This document shows positions 47,656-59,515 of a stretch of DNA of 64,000 bases, piece after piece; position 1 is the stretch's first letter; each line of letters begins with the position of its first letter. The position numbers were made by a program, and so were the translations under genes. The stretch is from NCBI GenBank assembly GCA_947623455.1, contig OX392535.1:35116688-35180687 (forward strand), read 5' to 3'. Below the pieces are notes generated by a model. The model had not been told where the DNA came from. It made no database searches and saw only the letters and a list, made by a program, of their open reading frames with translations. This stretch comes from Mimachlamys varia. Taxonomy: Eukaryota > Mollusca > Bivalvia > Pectinida > Pectinidae.

Positions 47656-50600
47656 CTGAAAAAGAAAAAGAAAACATGTATAAATTACAAAAAAATTTTC
47701 ATATTGATCTTTTTGACTCTGAAATGCATTTCTGTTTAGCAGTTCACTTTTTGTAGTTACAACCAAGCAGAAAAAAATTCTGATTAAACACACTTTTAAA
47801 GGCTTAAATAATCAAGTCACAGTGTTATCAGTTTTCTTAGAATACTTGATACATCATGTATATGTTTATGCTCCTTTTGGACACTGTTTTTATTGTTCAA
47901 GTTTTGTTTTAGATCAATAATCACATATCGAACACTCTATGCAAGTTTTCAAACAACAAATCCATTCAAACTCGACCTAAATACTGATCAGAACTATAAG
48001 TTTCCTTACACACATTTCGGTCACCTGTCTACAATTATATGTTTCATAACACACTTGAAAAAATGAGTTAAAGACAAATTGTGAAAGCTGTGAAAAATAA
48101 GTTTCAGCATCCGGAAAAATGATTCCACAATAGGAGGTCCACAGTTCTACCTAAACAAATGGGGTATGAGTTGATTACCCAAAATAGGCACCATGTATGT
48201 AACCGTCCATTAGTCATTAAACACTTTTATAACTCAGGTAAAACCAGGCAAATAAAATAAAAAACAAAATCAATTTAACTTACCATGCTTTTTCTTTTTC
48301 ATTCCTTTCTTCTTGCCTAAACAAAATCAAATAATGCAATGATTAATGAATTGTACCATTCGTAAAAATTCAAACTGGCTGAATGTCATAGTGAACAGAG
48401 TTTAATGCAACAAATAGTAGCAAGCACACATAATCTCATAACCCGAGGGTCCTATTCCCTGGAGACTGATGGCAAGAATAATATATAATATTTAAAAGCT
48501 TATAAATCCTGTTATTAACTGATTATATTCTCTATATTTGTAAATCCTACAATTGGCTGTTTTGCTTGGATGTGATCATTTGTTAAATCATAACCAATAT
48601 TAACTGCATTTGGCGAAAACTGGTCCTGGAAATATCCAGAAATCTGGGCATTTATTCCTTTGATTACATTTTCATTGATGTTTTGCCACTTAGTGTGTTA
48701 ATTTCTGCTTCAAATTTGGACTATTTGGAAAGTATAACTGCATGGGAATTGGTGAAATTGTTGCTTTTAGAGCTTATCACCATTTCTGAAATGATATACA
48801 CCAGTTATTGACTTTTTATTTTGTTAATATGCTGTGATACTTTTCTTTTGGTCAGTATTAGAGCAAAATAACCATGAATTAAGTAAAAAGTCCATCATTA
48901 AATTACTGTATTGAACTCCTTCAAAAACAATGGACATCAATAACTTTAATTATGTTTCTTAACCACGATAGCTGAGTTTTGTTCAACTACCAATTAATAC
49001 ATCAATTAATCATTACAACTCTTGTGTTACATTCAGTTTATATCATACTTATGATAAACTCTAAACACGTATTGATTGGCTGACACTGTGAACTTTGACC
49101 TTTCGAACCAATCAGCAACATGTTACTACGGCAGTTATGGCTACAGTAATCAGATTCCTTCAGGCTCCAGAATGATTTACACTTTAAGATCAGACTGTAA
49201 TGAACTTCAACAGCAATCATTACCATGTAAAGGAATAGTAATCAATAAGGTTTCAACAAGGCATTAGCCAGATAACATCGAAGTTCAATAATCTATACAT
49301 TTCAACAACAAAAAAATACCTTTCACTGGCTGTAAGTCTGTAAAGAGGGGCGTCAGAACCTCAACATCTTCTTCTGAAAGTTCAGACAAACCAACATCTT
49401 CAGAAGCTTCAGCTATTTCAGCCATCTTAGTCACTTCAGCCAATTCCACTGCTTCGGTTACTTCTGACATGCAAAAAACATAGAAATATAATATTATTTG
49501 AGAGAATATTGCCAGATCATATATATGTCTATTTTCAATGTCAATTTACCTTAGACGATGCAAATGCAGACCATAGATTCACCTACAAATTAAGTACCTG
49601 GTTCTCAGGCCATAATATTTTTGTTGGTCCTGAAATAGATGAGGGAAACTGATATCCTATCTTTTTTTCTTCTTCAAGACCAAACATGACAATATTTTTT
49701 AAAAAATCAACATCTTTCTAATTACGTCATATAAAACAGATCAGGGAGAACCCGAGAACCAAGTAATTAACTTTAATTTGTATAGCCTTACTAATAGAAT
49801 CAATCATTGTTGTAAATTGATTAATTTGAAAAATACAAAGCAAAGGTTCCAATAGTCCACTGATCCATAGATTTAGTGATGGATCAAGACATAAAATAAT
49901 TCAACTCCAGAGTTTGTATTTCTTGATGTCTACCAAACAATGATGGTTGATTTATTTTTTCACATATATTTCAGTTCTCCTTTGAAATGAAAACCAATTC
50001 AAAACAATCATTGCCCACTAGGGATTTCCTTATGTCCAACATGTCAGTGGATTTTTGTGTGAGTGATCTCAGCACAAGCGCCATGGCATAAGCTCACCGG
50101 ACATTCTGTACATGTGAGCTAAAAATGTGTTCTCCCTATATATATAAACTATAGTAAAATTTACCCCCTCCTCAGGAGAAAACTTAATTGAGACACCAAC
50201 CAGATCTTGAAATTGACAAGTTTTGTAAAAGACATAGGTTAAGAACCTTCAATCTATGAATAGTCTTTGATTCCATCATATCTGGGAGTACAGAAGATTT
50301 TTGAAATATCAATCAATTTGACCCTTTTCGTCCCTGCTGCTCAGGCTCCTGGGGGTTGGGGACCATATAATTCACAATATTGGTTGACCTTTAGCCATGC
50401 GCAAGCTTACTGCCAAGTTTCATTGAATTTGTTTCTGTGATTTTGGAGATGGAACTGTTTACCGATAGAAGACAGATACAAGTTGATCAGAATATGTCAC
50501 TTTAATTGAGACTTTGTCTCGTGTCACCTAAAAATTTTCAGCTTTAATATTAACGACACCCCTTAAAAAAAATTTGTTTGGATTGTCATAATGAATACAA

Positions 50601-53600
50601 TAGGAATTATTTACCATAGCTAATATCCAGATGCTCCTCCTCTCGAACAGGTTCCCCAGTATCAATATTCAATGGTTGTCCATTTGAAGAACCTGGCTGT
50701 TCCAATTGTTGTCTATTTGAGGAAGAAATAATATCTGATGAATTGGACTCAGTGGCTCTACGGCTCAAAGTCTTTGCATCTCTCTTCTCAGAATCTTTGG
50801 CAGACAGGTCAGACCCTAAAATGAAATCACAAAGTTGTACAGTGGACTCCACTAATATCACCCCTGTTAATATCACATTCCTCTTTATGTCATGTTTTTC
50901 CCAAGCACCATTTTTCTCTCTATATAATCTATGTAATTTTATTTGGTTAATATCATGTATTTTGAGGTGATTTCCTCTTAATATCATGTTTTTTTTTAAC
51001 CAATCACATAAAATATCCAGAAAATGATGTCATTTCCATTGATTTCAGATACAACTTGTACAAAATGTTGCATGGAAAATAAAAAATAACCCCAAAAATG
51101 TTTTTTAATTGTCATAATGAATACAATAGGAATTATTTACCATAGCTAATATCCAGATGCTCCTCCTCTCGAACAGGTTCCCCAGTATCAATATTCAATG
51201 GTTGTCCATTTGAAGAGCCTGGCTGTTCCAATTGTTGTCTATTTGAGGAAGAAATAATATCTGATGAATTGAATTCCTTAAAATGACCAAGACTTTATAT
51301 AGGACTTATTTTTTTTTCTTGAACTGATATTGTCATTTTTCTAATTCAGGATTACTATTTTATTATTTTGTCAAAATCTTCTGTCAGCAATTTTGTTTTA
51401 TCGATTAGTCCCAAAATCAATACAACACAACTATGAACCAAGATGATTCTAAATAAGAAATTTGAGAATGATCCATCTAGTACTTCTCTAGAAAAAGTGG
51501 TAACAAACTATTTCTAACAAATCCAAGATGGCTGCCTGTTGGCCATATTGTTTATCTGATCTGTCCAAAAATGGACTATGCACAATTAAGCACCAAGGGG
51601 ATCCTACATATGAAATTTGACAATGATCTGACCAGTACTTCTCTAGAAATAGCGGTAACAAGAACTGTTTAAGGACAGACGGATGACAGACCATGGACGC
51701 AGGTCGATTTTAATAGCCCACCATCTGATAATGGTGGACTAATAAAAAACTTAAAATGATACTTACATAACTTCAATGCTTTTGCATTCAAGTATGGCCT
51801 CAAGCTTTTTTTTCCCATAGTGTGACAAAAAGCTGAGTGGCAGAATCTCTTTCGGCAAACCATGTATTTCCAGTTCCCCATCAAAAACTTTCCTGTATGG
51901 AAAAGCTTTGTTTTTCCCCACAGCTTTTGCTGTAAAATAAGGGAAGGAAAATCATTATAATTGAATAGATTTGAGTATACATTATTTAAACAGTAATGGC
52001 TCCATGTATGTTACAATGACAAAAAATTGCAAAACGAGTTGAAAAGTTGATGATTTGTTGATATTATCCAGAAACAGTAACAAAAAAAAAAAAACAATGC
52101 TTGTCCTTTTTTAATTTTCCAAGTTTTCATTAAAACTGCATAAGTTTTCCTAATCTCAGAGTCCCTAGATGTCTCTATTCCTGATAAGGGCCCAATTGAG
52201 GACATGAAACAAAGACATAGTTGTCAAGATCTCCTGCCAAAGCAAATTCTGTATGTATGCATGAAATTAAAGTGGGCAACAGGCATAAAACATGCGGAAA
52301 GCAAGCAGCCAATCGGACACAACAGCCTCATTAGATATGTGTGGAATATTCTTAAAATCATACTTGAGTTGGGTGGGTATCAAGCAAGTTTCATCAAAAC
52401 CAGGCCGACCAATCATTCTCAAGATATAGTCACCTTGGGCATGCAATCAGCCAATCAGGTCACAGCAGCCTCATTTAGTATCTGCTGAATGTTCTATAAT
52501 CAAACTTGAGTGAGGGGTTTAAGTAATAATCTTCCTAGCAAGTTTAATAAAAATGTTATCATTCCTTTAAAAGATATTGCGCAAAAAATGTGAAGAATAA
52601 AAAGTGGCAATTTCAGATGTATTTTTGCTTTTAAAGATAGTTTTAATTTGTCAACTCTTAGGGAATTGTTTCTGGGTTTATTTTATTGGTAGGGTTTCAT
52701 ATTAAGATGAAGATAGAACTGGAATATATACATAAGAAGTCTAGTTAAAATTTAACAAGCATATTGATTATTTGCTTATGAAAATAGCAAGTGGCCTTGA
52801 CTTTGACCCAACAACCTTGAAACTGGAACTTGTCGGAGATATACTGTCATCCTTACAAGTATGCAAAGTTTAATCAAAATCCATGAAAGAATAGAGTGCT
52901 GACAATCTTCAGCAGAGAGATGGATGATGGACAGTGAGGAAAACTACATTAATTTTTGTATAATTAGTCCTCTCTGGTGTGAATTAACCATTAGGGGACT
53001 AATAACCAATATTTATCTATTATTTACTTGTTGAGAGGTAACTATTGCCTAATAATGTTGTTGAGGGATGTAATAGTGCCAGAGCCAGAAACGAGGACTC
53101 TATTTAATCACGAGAATATACTACGAGCCAATAATGCCCTGTCAACAAGTCAATCATAGATTATATACAAACCTTTATTGCTAGTGTACATATCAAGCAA
53201 TGCGAAAAATGAAAGTAAAGATTGTTGATTTCACTGTTGTAATTTGCATAAATCGTGATGAGAAACAAAACGGGGGGGGGGTCCAATATTGACCATGTGT
53301 ATGATAATTAAGCCAATGAAAAGACACTATTTACTCATGGGATATATAGAGGATCTTACACCTTTGGACGAGTGACATATGAATTTATTTAACGAGTTGA
53401 GACATAATTTATTTATGACATCATAGCATTATATTACAGGTGTGTAATACCATATCTTTGACATGGCGTATAGCATGACTGAACAGGTATGAGTTTTGTG
53501 ATTAACTAATTTCAAATAGTAGTACTGTTTTTTTCTGCTAGATAAACAAAATACACACCATATAACATATTCATGTGCTCAGTGGCTCTACGGCTCAAAG

Positions 53601-56600
53601 TCTTTGCATCTCTCTTCTCAGAATCTTTGGCAGACAGGTCAGACCCTAAAATGAAATCACAAAGTTGTACAGTGGACTCCACTTAATATCACCCCTGTTA
53701 ATATCACATTCCTCTTTATATCATGTTTTTTCCAAGCACCATTTTTTTCTCTATATAATCGATGTAATTTTATTTGGTTAATATCATGTATTTTGAGGTG
53801 AATTCCTCTTAATATCATGTTTTTTTTTAACCAATCACATAAATATCCAGAAAATGATGTCATTTCCATTGATTTCAGATACAACTTGTACAAAATGTTG
53901 CATAGAAAATAAAAAATAACCCCAAAAATGTTTTTTAATTGAACTTATGTTAACTATATATTGAAACATCTTCATATGTACATTGAATATCTTACTTTTA
54001 GTTATGGAGGTTGGAAATGCACTAGATTTAGTGGAAAAACATGTTTCTCTTAATGTCACATTCCTGTTAATATCATGTTTTTGTCTGACAAATGCAACAC
54101 GATATAAAGAGGAGTGCACTGTATCTCAATGATAGGTTCTAGACCTAGAAATCATACCAAATCAATATAGCCATTAAGATATATGCAATTTCCAAATTAA
54201 AATATGGTGGAAGCACTTTAAGATAACAAAAGAAGGGATTATAAGCGTCAAGCAAGAACTGCAGGCACTAGGTGGTTATAACGCCACCTAGTGAGTTTTA
54301 TACACATTGTTGATCCCCTTGACTATGCCATATCAAGATATTTTGTATTTTTTAGTTAACAGTACTTTGAATTATTTCTTGGATGTCATAGAAGAAAAAA
54401 TATTGCTATTCACTAAAACTGCCTAAAATATAATGTTATATAATATCATACCTAAAAAAAGTTAATTGTATAAAATGTATCTCCCTTTGTCCCAATCTTA
54501 TTTCCAAGTTCATAAATCAGTGCAGAATGCAAATTAATTATGTACAGATTTTGCTTACTATTAGTTTCAGTCTTTGCATAGTATACATATTCTTTGATCA
54601 AGTTTTATGAAAAACAAGTCATATTTGATTATTAGTAATTGTGCAGAAACTGTCGAACAAACAGGCTCAGTGTACCAATTTATCATGCACTGAGTTTTTT
54701 TCAACTTGAACTTACCCTCTGTTTTTGTATATTTTACAAGCTTACAAAGTCTCATCCCCAATCAAATGATATCTATGCAAGTTATGTTCAGAAACTCAGA
54801 TGACCAATCACACTGAAGTACTTTCACAGTATGCTAATTAAATATAAATGTGTCGATTAAGCTCAACTTAAAGCTTAGACCCAGTTTTTGAATACTGAAC
54901 CTGCCTACTTAGTTTCATCAAAATCAAATGATAATCAAGCTATTCTGTGGAAACTAAAGTGTGGAGGGACAGTCCCCATACCATTATTTATTTGTCCATC
55001 AAAATTTTTGACAAGCTTTTAATAAACAGTTTAGGGACTTCTAAGTGTAGACTTGTTATTAGAATACAGTGGATATCACTCCTTTTAATATCACATTTCT
55101 CTTTATATCGACATGTTTTCCAATACCCCCAACTCCCCATCCCCCCAACCCCTGTTATATATCACAGATTATGAGGTGAATTCCTCTCAATATCATGTTT
55201 TTTAATTACATAAAATATCCAGAAAATGATGTCATTTAATTCCATTGATCATACTGCCATCCAGGAAAACACAACTTCATGCCATGGTGATTAAAAGCCT
55301 AGAAAGTTTGAAAGAAATTGATCATAAATTGTAGGAGATCTCTGGACAAATCACATTTGATGCATATAATGCTTACTGTAGTATATTAACCAAGTCCAAC
55401 AAAGGGGAATTAATCTGGTAAATATTTTTGAATCAAACTGCCATTCAGGAAAACACAACTTTATGTCATGGTGATAAAGCCAAGTAAGTTTGGAAGAAAA
55501 CGATTATAAAATGTAGGTGAAGATCTCAAAACAAACCAAATAACTTTGATACACAAAGACTATATACTATGGCAAATATGCAATACTGTAATGCAAAAAC
55601 TGAACCACGACAACAAAACCCATATACATGTAATATGTCAAACATAATTGCATTTTGTAGTCCTTCAACAAATTTGAGCAGAATTCAAGGAATTTTTTTT
55701 AATATAATAATGTTATCTATAGATTGAAAGATCTGTATATATATATGTTTATTGAATAATATTGAATAGCTTACTTTTAGTTATGGAGATTGGAAATGCA
55801 CTAGAATTAGAGGGAAAACATGTTTCTCTTAATGTACGTTCCTTTTATGTAATGTTTTTGTCTGACAAATACAACATGACATATGTACAGAGCAATGCAT
55901 TGTACTAATTTTTGATATTTTATTTGCTGATTTTAAACTTCATCATGGGCCAAAATTTATGTACTTACTTGCATCACAAAAGGAATGCATACTGTCCAAG
56001 ATCTTCTCATTTTGATTCAAGAATTCATTGGCAACTCCACTGCCCAGGCGTATCTGTGTCCCGTCAGTGGAGTCCATGCCCATACAGACAAGGGATACTC
56101 CCATATTTGCTAACTCAGAAATCTGAAGTTTAAAAAACATTTCTTTATAAAATTATGTCATTATAGTACTATATATATATATAATTAATGTATAATCCTG
56201 ATAGGATATTACTAAACATTCAAGCTTCATTACTAAGGTTAGTCTGTGTTAGGGAGAACCATCTTCATCAGCATCTTCCAAATGAGATGCTTCCTGCTTA
56301 GTCTGTTTGAAATCTGTCCAGCAGTAGTACTTGAGAATAAGTTGGAAAATGTGTTTACCCCTGTTGGCAATTGTTGCTCTTGTCAGGGTTGGACACTATT
56401 GTTTTACACGAAGGAAATTAAATTCAAATTTGATTGAAATTGATTTTTTATAAAAATTTAGCTAGTGGGCCTTATTTTCTGCATTTTTTTTTTGTCAACA
56501 AACTTTGTAGACCAAAAGATGCTAAATACCCTGGTACCAAATTTGAAGCAAATTTGAATACTGGTTCGTTAAAAGTAGAAGATTTTTTTTTAAATGTACC

Positions 56601-59515
56601 AAATTTCACCTGTTTTTGGCCTCTTATAGTTTGATTGAAATTGGTGAAGTGTCTGGATGTGTGATTTGCAAAATTTCAACAAAAAAACACAGTTATCTTG
56701 ATTGCTTACATTTCTGTCGATGTTGCTCAACAAGTGGGTTTTGGCCTTCTTTTGGTCCACTCTGGTTGAGGTCAACTCGATAGCCCTTTGCTTGTACGCA
56801 TTTTTCTCAATATGTGTTTTGGCATTCCATGCAGCCGACCAGGCTGACCCCATGTTGCCCAATTCTTCTGGAAAGACATATACAAGTGCAATGCACATTT
56901 ACTTTGTAAACTAAACTATTCATTCATTTGAATGTACCCACACAGACAAACTATTGATCATGTCTTTGTTTGGCACTGGCCTTTCACTACATACCAATTA
57001 AGAGCAGCTGAATCGTTCTATTTTTTTTATTTTATCAAGTTGACAAGATAAAATTGATGAAAACCAAATAAAAAAAATATTCTGGTGGACGACCAAATAT
57101 TGCTGCTTTTCCTAAAACTTGCCAATTACCATCCATTCTTGCCGTTTTGTCTTGGGCAGTATTTGTATTCATCTGAGTCAATCAATAGTGTTAACGATAT
57201 TACATGTTATATTAATACAAAGTAGCAAAAATGTTAGTGTCTTAAATCTGGTCTGATGTTGATCTCAAAGTGTTTCTATGTTATGACCCAGAGACATTGG
57301 GCGAATTTGAACATCGACTGTAGTGACTATGGTCTAACTAGAGTATGAGCAAACACACGTTCAGGTCGCATGCAGTGAGCATGTGAACAGAAACAGGAAG
57401 TTTAAATATGCATGTCTAGTGCACCATAGCTCAACCAGGTATTTACCCTGGGTCGACAACAGTAACTGGACTTTATTTGCGCATGCATAACCATTTGTAA
57501 GCGTGGCAGTGATTGGTTGATGATTATCCACTCTTAAAGAGTTCAAGTGTGAGGCCAATTCTGGCGACATGATTGCATTTGTCTCTTCATCATGCCCTGA
57601 AGAGACAAACATATATTCATGCTGCTAGGATTGGCCCCAGCTCCATCCCTGATTACTCAGTGTCTTTGACTCTTGGTCATAATATAAAACTGTATAACCA
57701 TATTATATATATCCCAGTGGGTTGCTGGCACATTGGAAAGACGAATACATAATCATATTATCATGTAATGCCAATTCTACATTTCCTTTAATGATAGTTT
57801 TAGATTGACAGTTCATTACGCTTATTGCTTTTCATATTTACATTCTAGTGAACTTTGACTCAATATACCTACCAAAGTATTTCAAAAGGTCATTTTTCGA
57901 TGAACTTTCCAGTTGGCGTATAAATACATCAGTAAAGTAGTGCTCAGGGAATTAGTTGTTTCATTATTCAGATTGAATACCTGTGTTTGTACCAGTTTCA
58001 ATACAAAAACAGCTGTCAATTTCATTTGGATGACGTCACACAGTGAGTGATGACATCACACGTCTCAGCACCTTCCACTGCATAGACTTGCACAAGTCCA
58101 ACTTTTTTTTATATTGCCCCAAAATAACAAAATCAACCTGAATGTAAATATAAGGGATGAATCCTGGTTTTTGGGGTTTATGGGGTATAAACCTCAAAAG
58201 ATCTAGAGACAAAGTTGATATGAACTGCTTTGCAGTTCATTAAAGTTCATTAAATTTGTCTCAAAACCCATTAAGGTTTATAGTACCCCATAAACCACAA
58301 AAAACAGGATTCAATCTTTAATTATCTGTATTATCTTACCTTTGTTATCATGAACAAATGCATTATACGAAGATATGCCCTTTGTATAATAATGTTTTGC
58401 ATCCTTTTGGGGTCGTTCTGTTTGGTTAAAATCTTTCTTCCTCCTGTTTCCAATCCACTCCTACAAAAGTAATAATTTAACATAATCAAGGTAGATGCCA
58501 TTTAAAGGTATATATAAATACTGAACTTGCCGAAAAAGATTTAAGTTCTTATCCTAATCAATATATCTACATTTATTTTGAGGTAACTCATCAATAGTTG
58601 GCATGACATGGGGTCTCTTTACAGGAAACAGTTAATATTATAACAGTACCATTACACCCTTTCAAATTTTTTAATTTTTTAATAAATTGAATTTTAGGGT
58701 CAAGGCAATTATGTGTTTGAGTTTGAGGTAAAACTATTTGGAAATGTGGCTTCTAGACTGATGTTAAATTACTAGTAACAGTGACAATAACACATTTGAC
58801 CTATTGCGCCCAAAATAGTCTAGCTATCACTACATTGTATATATAGTTATTAACACACCTGTTGAGTTCTAAATCTGTCAAGAAATATTGCTGTTAGAGT
58901 GATGACTAGGATTTGTGACGGACTGTCACGGGTGGGACTAATGGGACAAAAACATAATACACATTGCTACTGATAGTTCGTGTAGTAATTAAGATCTGGG
59001 TCCAGTTGTTCAAAACTTAAGCTTAATCAGTGATTAGCGCAATTTTTTTTATTATCCTGTAACTATAAAATGAAACCATATATTTAGTTACAACTTTGCA
59101 GATATCAAATATCCAATAGTGTCAATTAACTTGCAAAATTGTAAGATTTTACCTTGTTTATTAACAAAATTATTAAAGTTTGAAAAATGTGATTAAGCTA
59201 ATCAGCCTTTGAACAACTGGGCCCTGAGGACAAATTTTGAAGAAGCATATTGTGCAGAGTATTCTAAAAATCATTAAATGGATGATGAAACCTGACCATG
59301 CTGACCAAGTCGGATAACAATAAAAAAAAAACTGTATCAGTTAGTTATGGATAAAAGGAATAAGTTATTATATTTACCTTCACAATATTCTCGGACAATC
59401 CTGTCAAACTGACAGCATTGTTTATTTGATGGAGGCATTTGCTGCCTTTCCACTGCATCCCTGCTGCATATAGCTCTTCCAGCTTTTCTTTTTGGTCATT
59501 TGTAAAAACTGTTCT
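47514..59515 (-). CDS. Homeodomain/chromodomain gene model (partial)
   Basis: Minus-strand exons A-E (59515-55969) and G-J (50815-47514) each have splice sites and join in phase: A 0-0, B 0-1, C 1-1, D 1-0, E 0-1, G 1-1, H 1-1, I 1-1, J 1-. Exons A and B encode an atypical homeodomain with recognition helix VKEWIGNRRKK; J encodes an HP1-type chromodomain. If all belong together, the product would be a nuclear chromatin-bound protein joining a DNA-binding and a methyl-lysine-binding module. The E to G junction (5.1 kb, containing exon F and a duplication) is unproven, so two genes are possible. The true start and end were not found. Confidence 0.6.
48284..48316 (-). CDS. Exon I, Lys-rich micro-exon
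   Basis: 33 nt, phase 1 to 1, acceptor ttgtttag, donor GCATG/GTAAGT. Encodes KKKGMKKKKH, a basic patch directly before the chromodomain, as in many HP1 proteins. Confidence 0.75.
49320..49463 (-). CDS. Exon H, acidic
   Basis: 144 nt, phase 1 to 1, acceptor catgtcag, donor GAAAG/GTATTT. Encodes VTEAVELAEVTKMAEIAEAS then EDVGLSELSEEDVEVL. An ATG overlapping the acceptor (49470) would give MSEVTEAV and could serve as a start for a shorter HP1-like protein. Confidence 0.72.
49470..50600. other. Intron between exons G and H
   Basis: Holds remnants of a dispersed repeat: ccatggcataagctcaccgg acattctgtacatgtgagct (50080-50120) is the end of the 'caagaggccc' family, and 50330-50520 contains related phrases. 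No exon seen. Confidence 0.5.
50615..50815 (-). CDS. Exon G, Ser/Glu-rich
   Basis: 201 nt, phase 1 to 1, acceptor cattttag, donor CTATG/GTAAAT. Encodes SDLSAKDSEKRDAKTLSRRA then NRQQLEQPGSSNGQPLN and EPVREEEHLDISY. Disordered and polar. A second copy is split at 51141-51271 and 53578-53645. Confidence 0.7.
50838..51106 (-). mobile_element. 'CAGTGGACTCC' element, truncated
   Basis: Reverse-oriented copy of the family at 20286-20756, cut at 51106 exactly where the duplicated exon G segment begins. The cut marks a duplication junction. Confidence 0.8.
51107..51271 (-). pseudogene. Copy of exon G, 3' half
   Basis: Near-identical to 50584-50745, including the donor. It breaks off at 51271, where the exon continues only at 53578. 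No in-phase acceptor is present at the break. Confidence 0.8.
51480..51750. repeat. Dispersed mollusc-type repeat
   Basis: Two internal copies of a gtacttctctagaaa..gcggtaacaa phrase (51480 and 51640), then agcccaccatctgataatgg tggact, which resembles 14300-14345. Confidence 0.6.
51767..51929 (-). CDS. Exon F: possible GTF2I-like module
   Basis: 163 nt, phase 1 to 2, acceptor ttttacag, donor GTTAT/GTAAGT. Encodes KAVGKNKAFPYRKVFDGELE, IHGLPKEILPLSF and HYGKKKLEAILECKSIEV. The pattern FPY..GLP..I...S.YG...L..IL...I resembles GTF2I-like repeats. Its phase 2 end does not join exon G, so it is an alternative exon, part of another transcript, or dead. Confidence 0.5.
52190..52990. repeat. Dispersed repeat cluster
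   Basis: Diverged tandem phrases (agccaatc.g..acagcctcatt, gcaagtttcatcaaaa) at 52290-52560, and accttgaaactgg..atgcaaagtttaatcaaaat ending gatggatgatggacagtgag at 52800-52940. No gene. Confidence 0.5.
53578..53645 (-). pseudogene. Copy of exon G, 5' half
   Basis: Identical to 50748-50815 with the acceptor and following repeat. It is separated from its 3' half by about 2.3 kb that holds exon F and dispersed repeats. Confidence 0.8.
53665..54121 (-). mobile_element. 'CAGTGGACTCC' element, complete copy
   Basis: Begins acagtggactccacttaata and ends gatataaagaggagtgcact gta. Same family as 20286-20756, opposite orientation. Confidence 0.85.
54266..54293. repeat. 10-bp perfect palindrome arms
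   Basis: Arms cactaggtgg (54266-54275) and ccacctagtg (54284-54293) with an 8-bp loop. Isolated; function unknown. Confidence 0.85.
54294..55063. other. Intron E-F spacer
   Basis: AT-rich; no exon or clear element. Confidence 0.4.
55064..55905 (-). mobile_element. 'CAGTGGACTCC' element, disrupted
   Basis: Left part at 55064-55240 and right part at 55690-55905 match the family. They are separated by about 450 bp containing a diverged duplication (gccatccaggaaaacacaac tt at 55256 and 55440). Confidence 0.65.
55969..56122 (-). CDS. Exon E, unassigned
   Basis: 154 nt, phase 0 to 1, acceptor aacttcag, donor GCAA/GTAAGT. Encodes ISELANMGVSLVCMGMDSTD then LGSGVANEFLNQNEKILD. Repeats the ELxNMG phrase of exon D. 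Confidence 0.7.
56710..56867 (-). CDS. Exon D, unassigned conserved-looking
   Basis: 158 nt, phase 1 to 0. Encodes ELGNMGSAWSAAWNAKTHIE then KNAYKQRAIELTSTRVDQ. Strongly helical and rich in K/A/N; the arrangement W..W.....IEKNAYKQRA is vaguely HMG-box-like, but I do not assign a family. Confidence 0.7.
57130..57172 (-). CDS. Possible alternative first exon
   Basis: A 43-nt segment begins ATGAATACAAATACTGCCCA and ends GGATG/GTAATT. Read from that ATG (MNTNTAQDKTARMD) it would splice in phase 1 into exon D, skipping the homeodomain. As an internal exon after C it would shift the frame. Confidence 0.3.
57447..57596 (-). CDS. Exon C, unassigned
   Basis: 150 nt, phase 1 to 1, acceptor gtctcttcag, donor CCAGG/GTAAAT. 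Encodes HDEETNAIMSPELASHLNSL and later NGYACANKVQLLLSTQ. No domain recognised; called from splice sites and phase. Confidence 0.65.
57613..58138. other. Intron B-C spacer
   Basis: No element recognised apart from two tgacgtcacac / tgacatcacac copies at about 58030-58060. Confidence 0.4.
58139..58320. mobile_element. Foldback element, tip AATGTAAATATAAG
   Basis: Arms gatgaatcctggtttttggg gtttatggggta and, reversed, gattgaatcctgttttttgt ggtttatggggta. The centre has a second palindrome (gaactgctttgcagttc). Left flank aatgtaaatataag is shared with elements at 22421 and 60491. Confidence 0.82.
58340..58460 (-). CDS. Exon B: homeodomain recognition helix
   Basis: 121 nt, phase 0 to 1. Begins EWIGNRRKKDFNQTERPQKD. 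Homeodomain positions W48, N51 and R53 are kept, with I replacing the usual F49, as in divergent WIGNRR-type homeodomains. The rest (HYYTKGISSYNAFVHDNK) is unassigned. Confidence 0.82.
58461..59377. other. Intron A-B
   Basis: 917-bp intron inside the homeodomain. At 59000-59225 inverted phrases (ctgggtccagttgttcaaaa and caactgggccctgagg reversed) suggest a MITE. Confidence 0.5.
59378..59515 (-). CDS. Exon A: homeodomain, N-terminal part
   Basis: 138 nt, phase 0 to 0, acceptor atttcag, donor GTGAAG/GTAAAT. Encodes RTVFTNDQKEKLEELYAAGM, then INNAVSLTGLSENIVK. This fits homeodomain helices 1-2 and the start of helix 3, which continues in exon B. The exon lacks a start codon, so a 5' exon lies further right. 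Confidence 0.8.
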
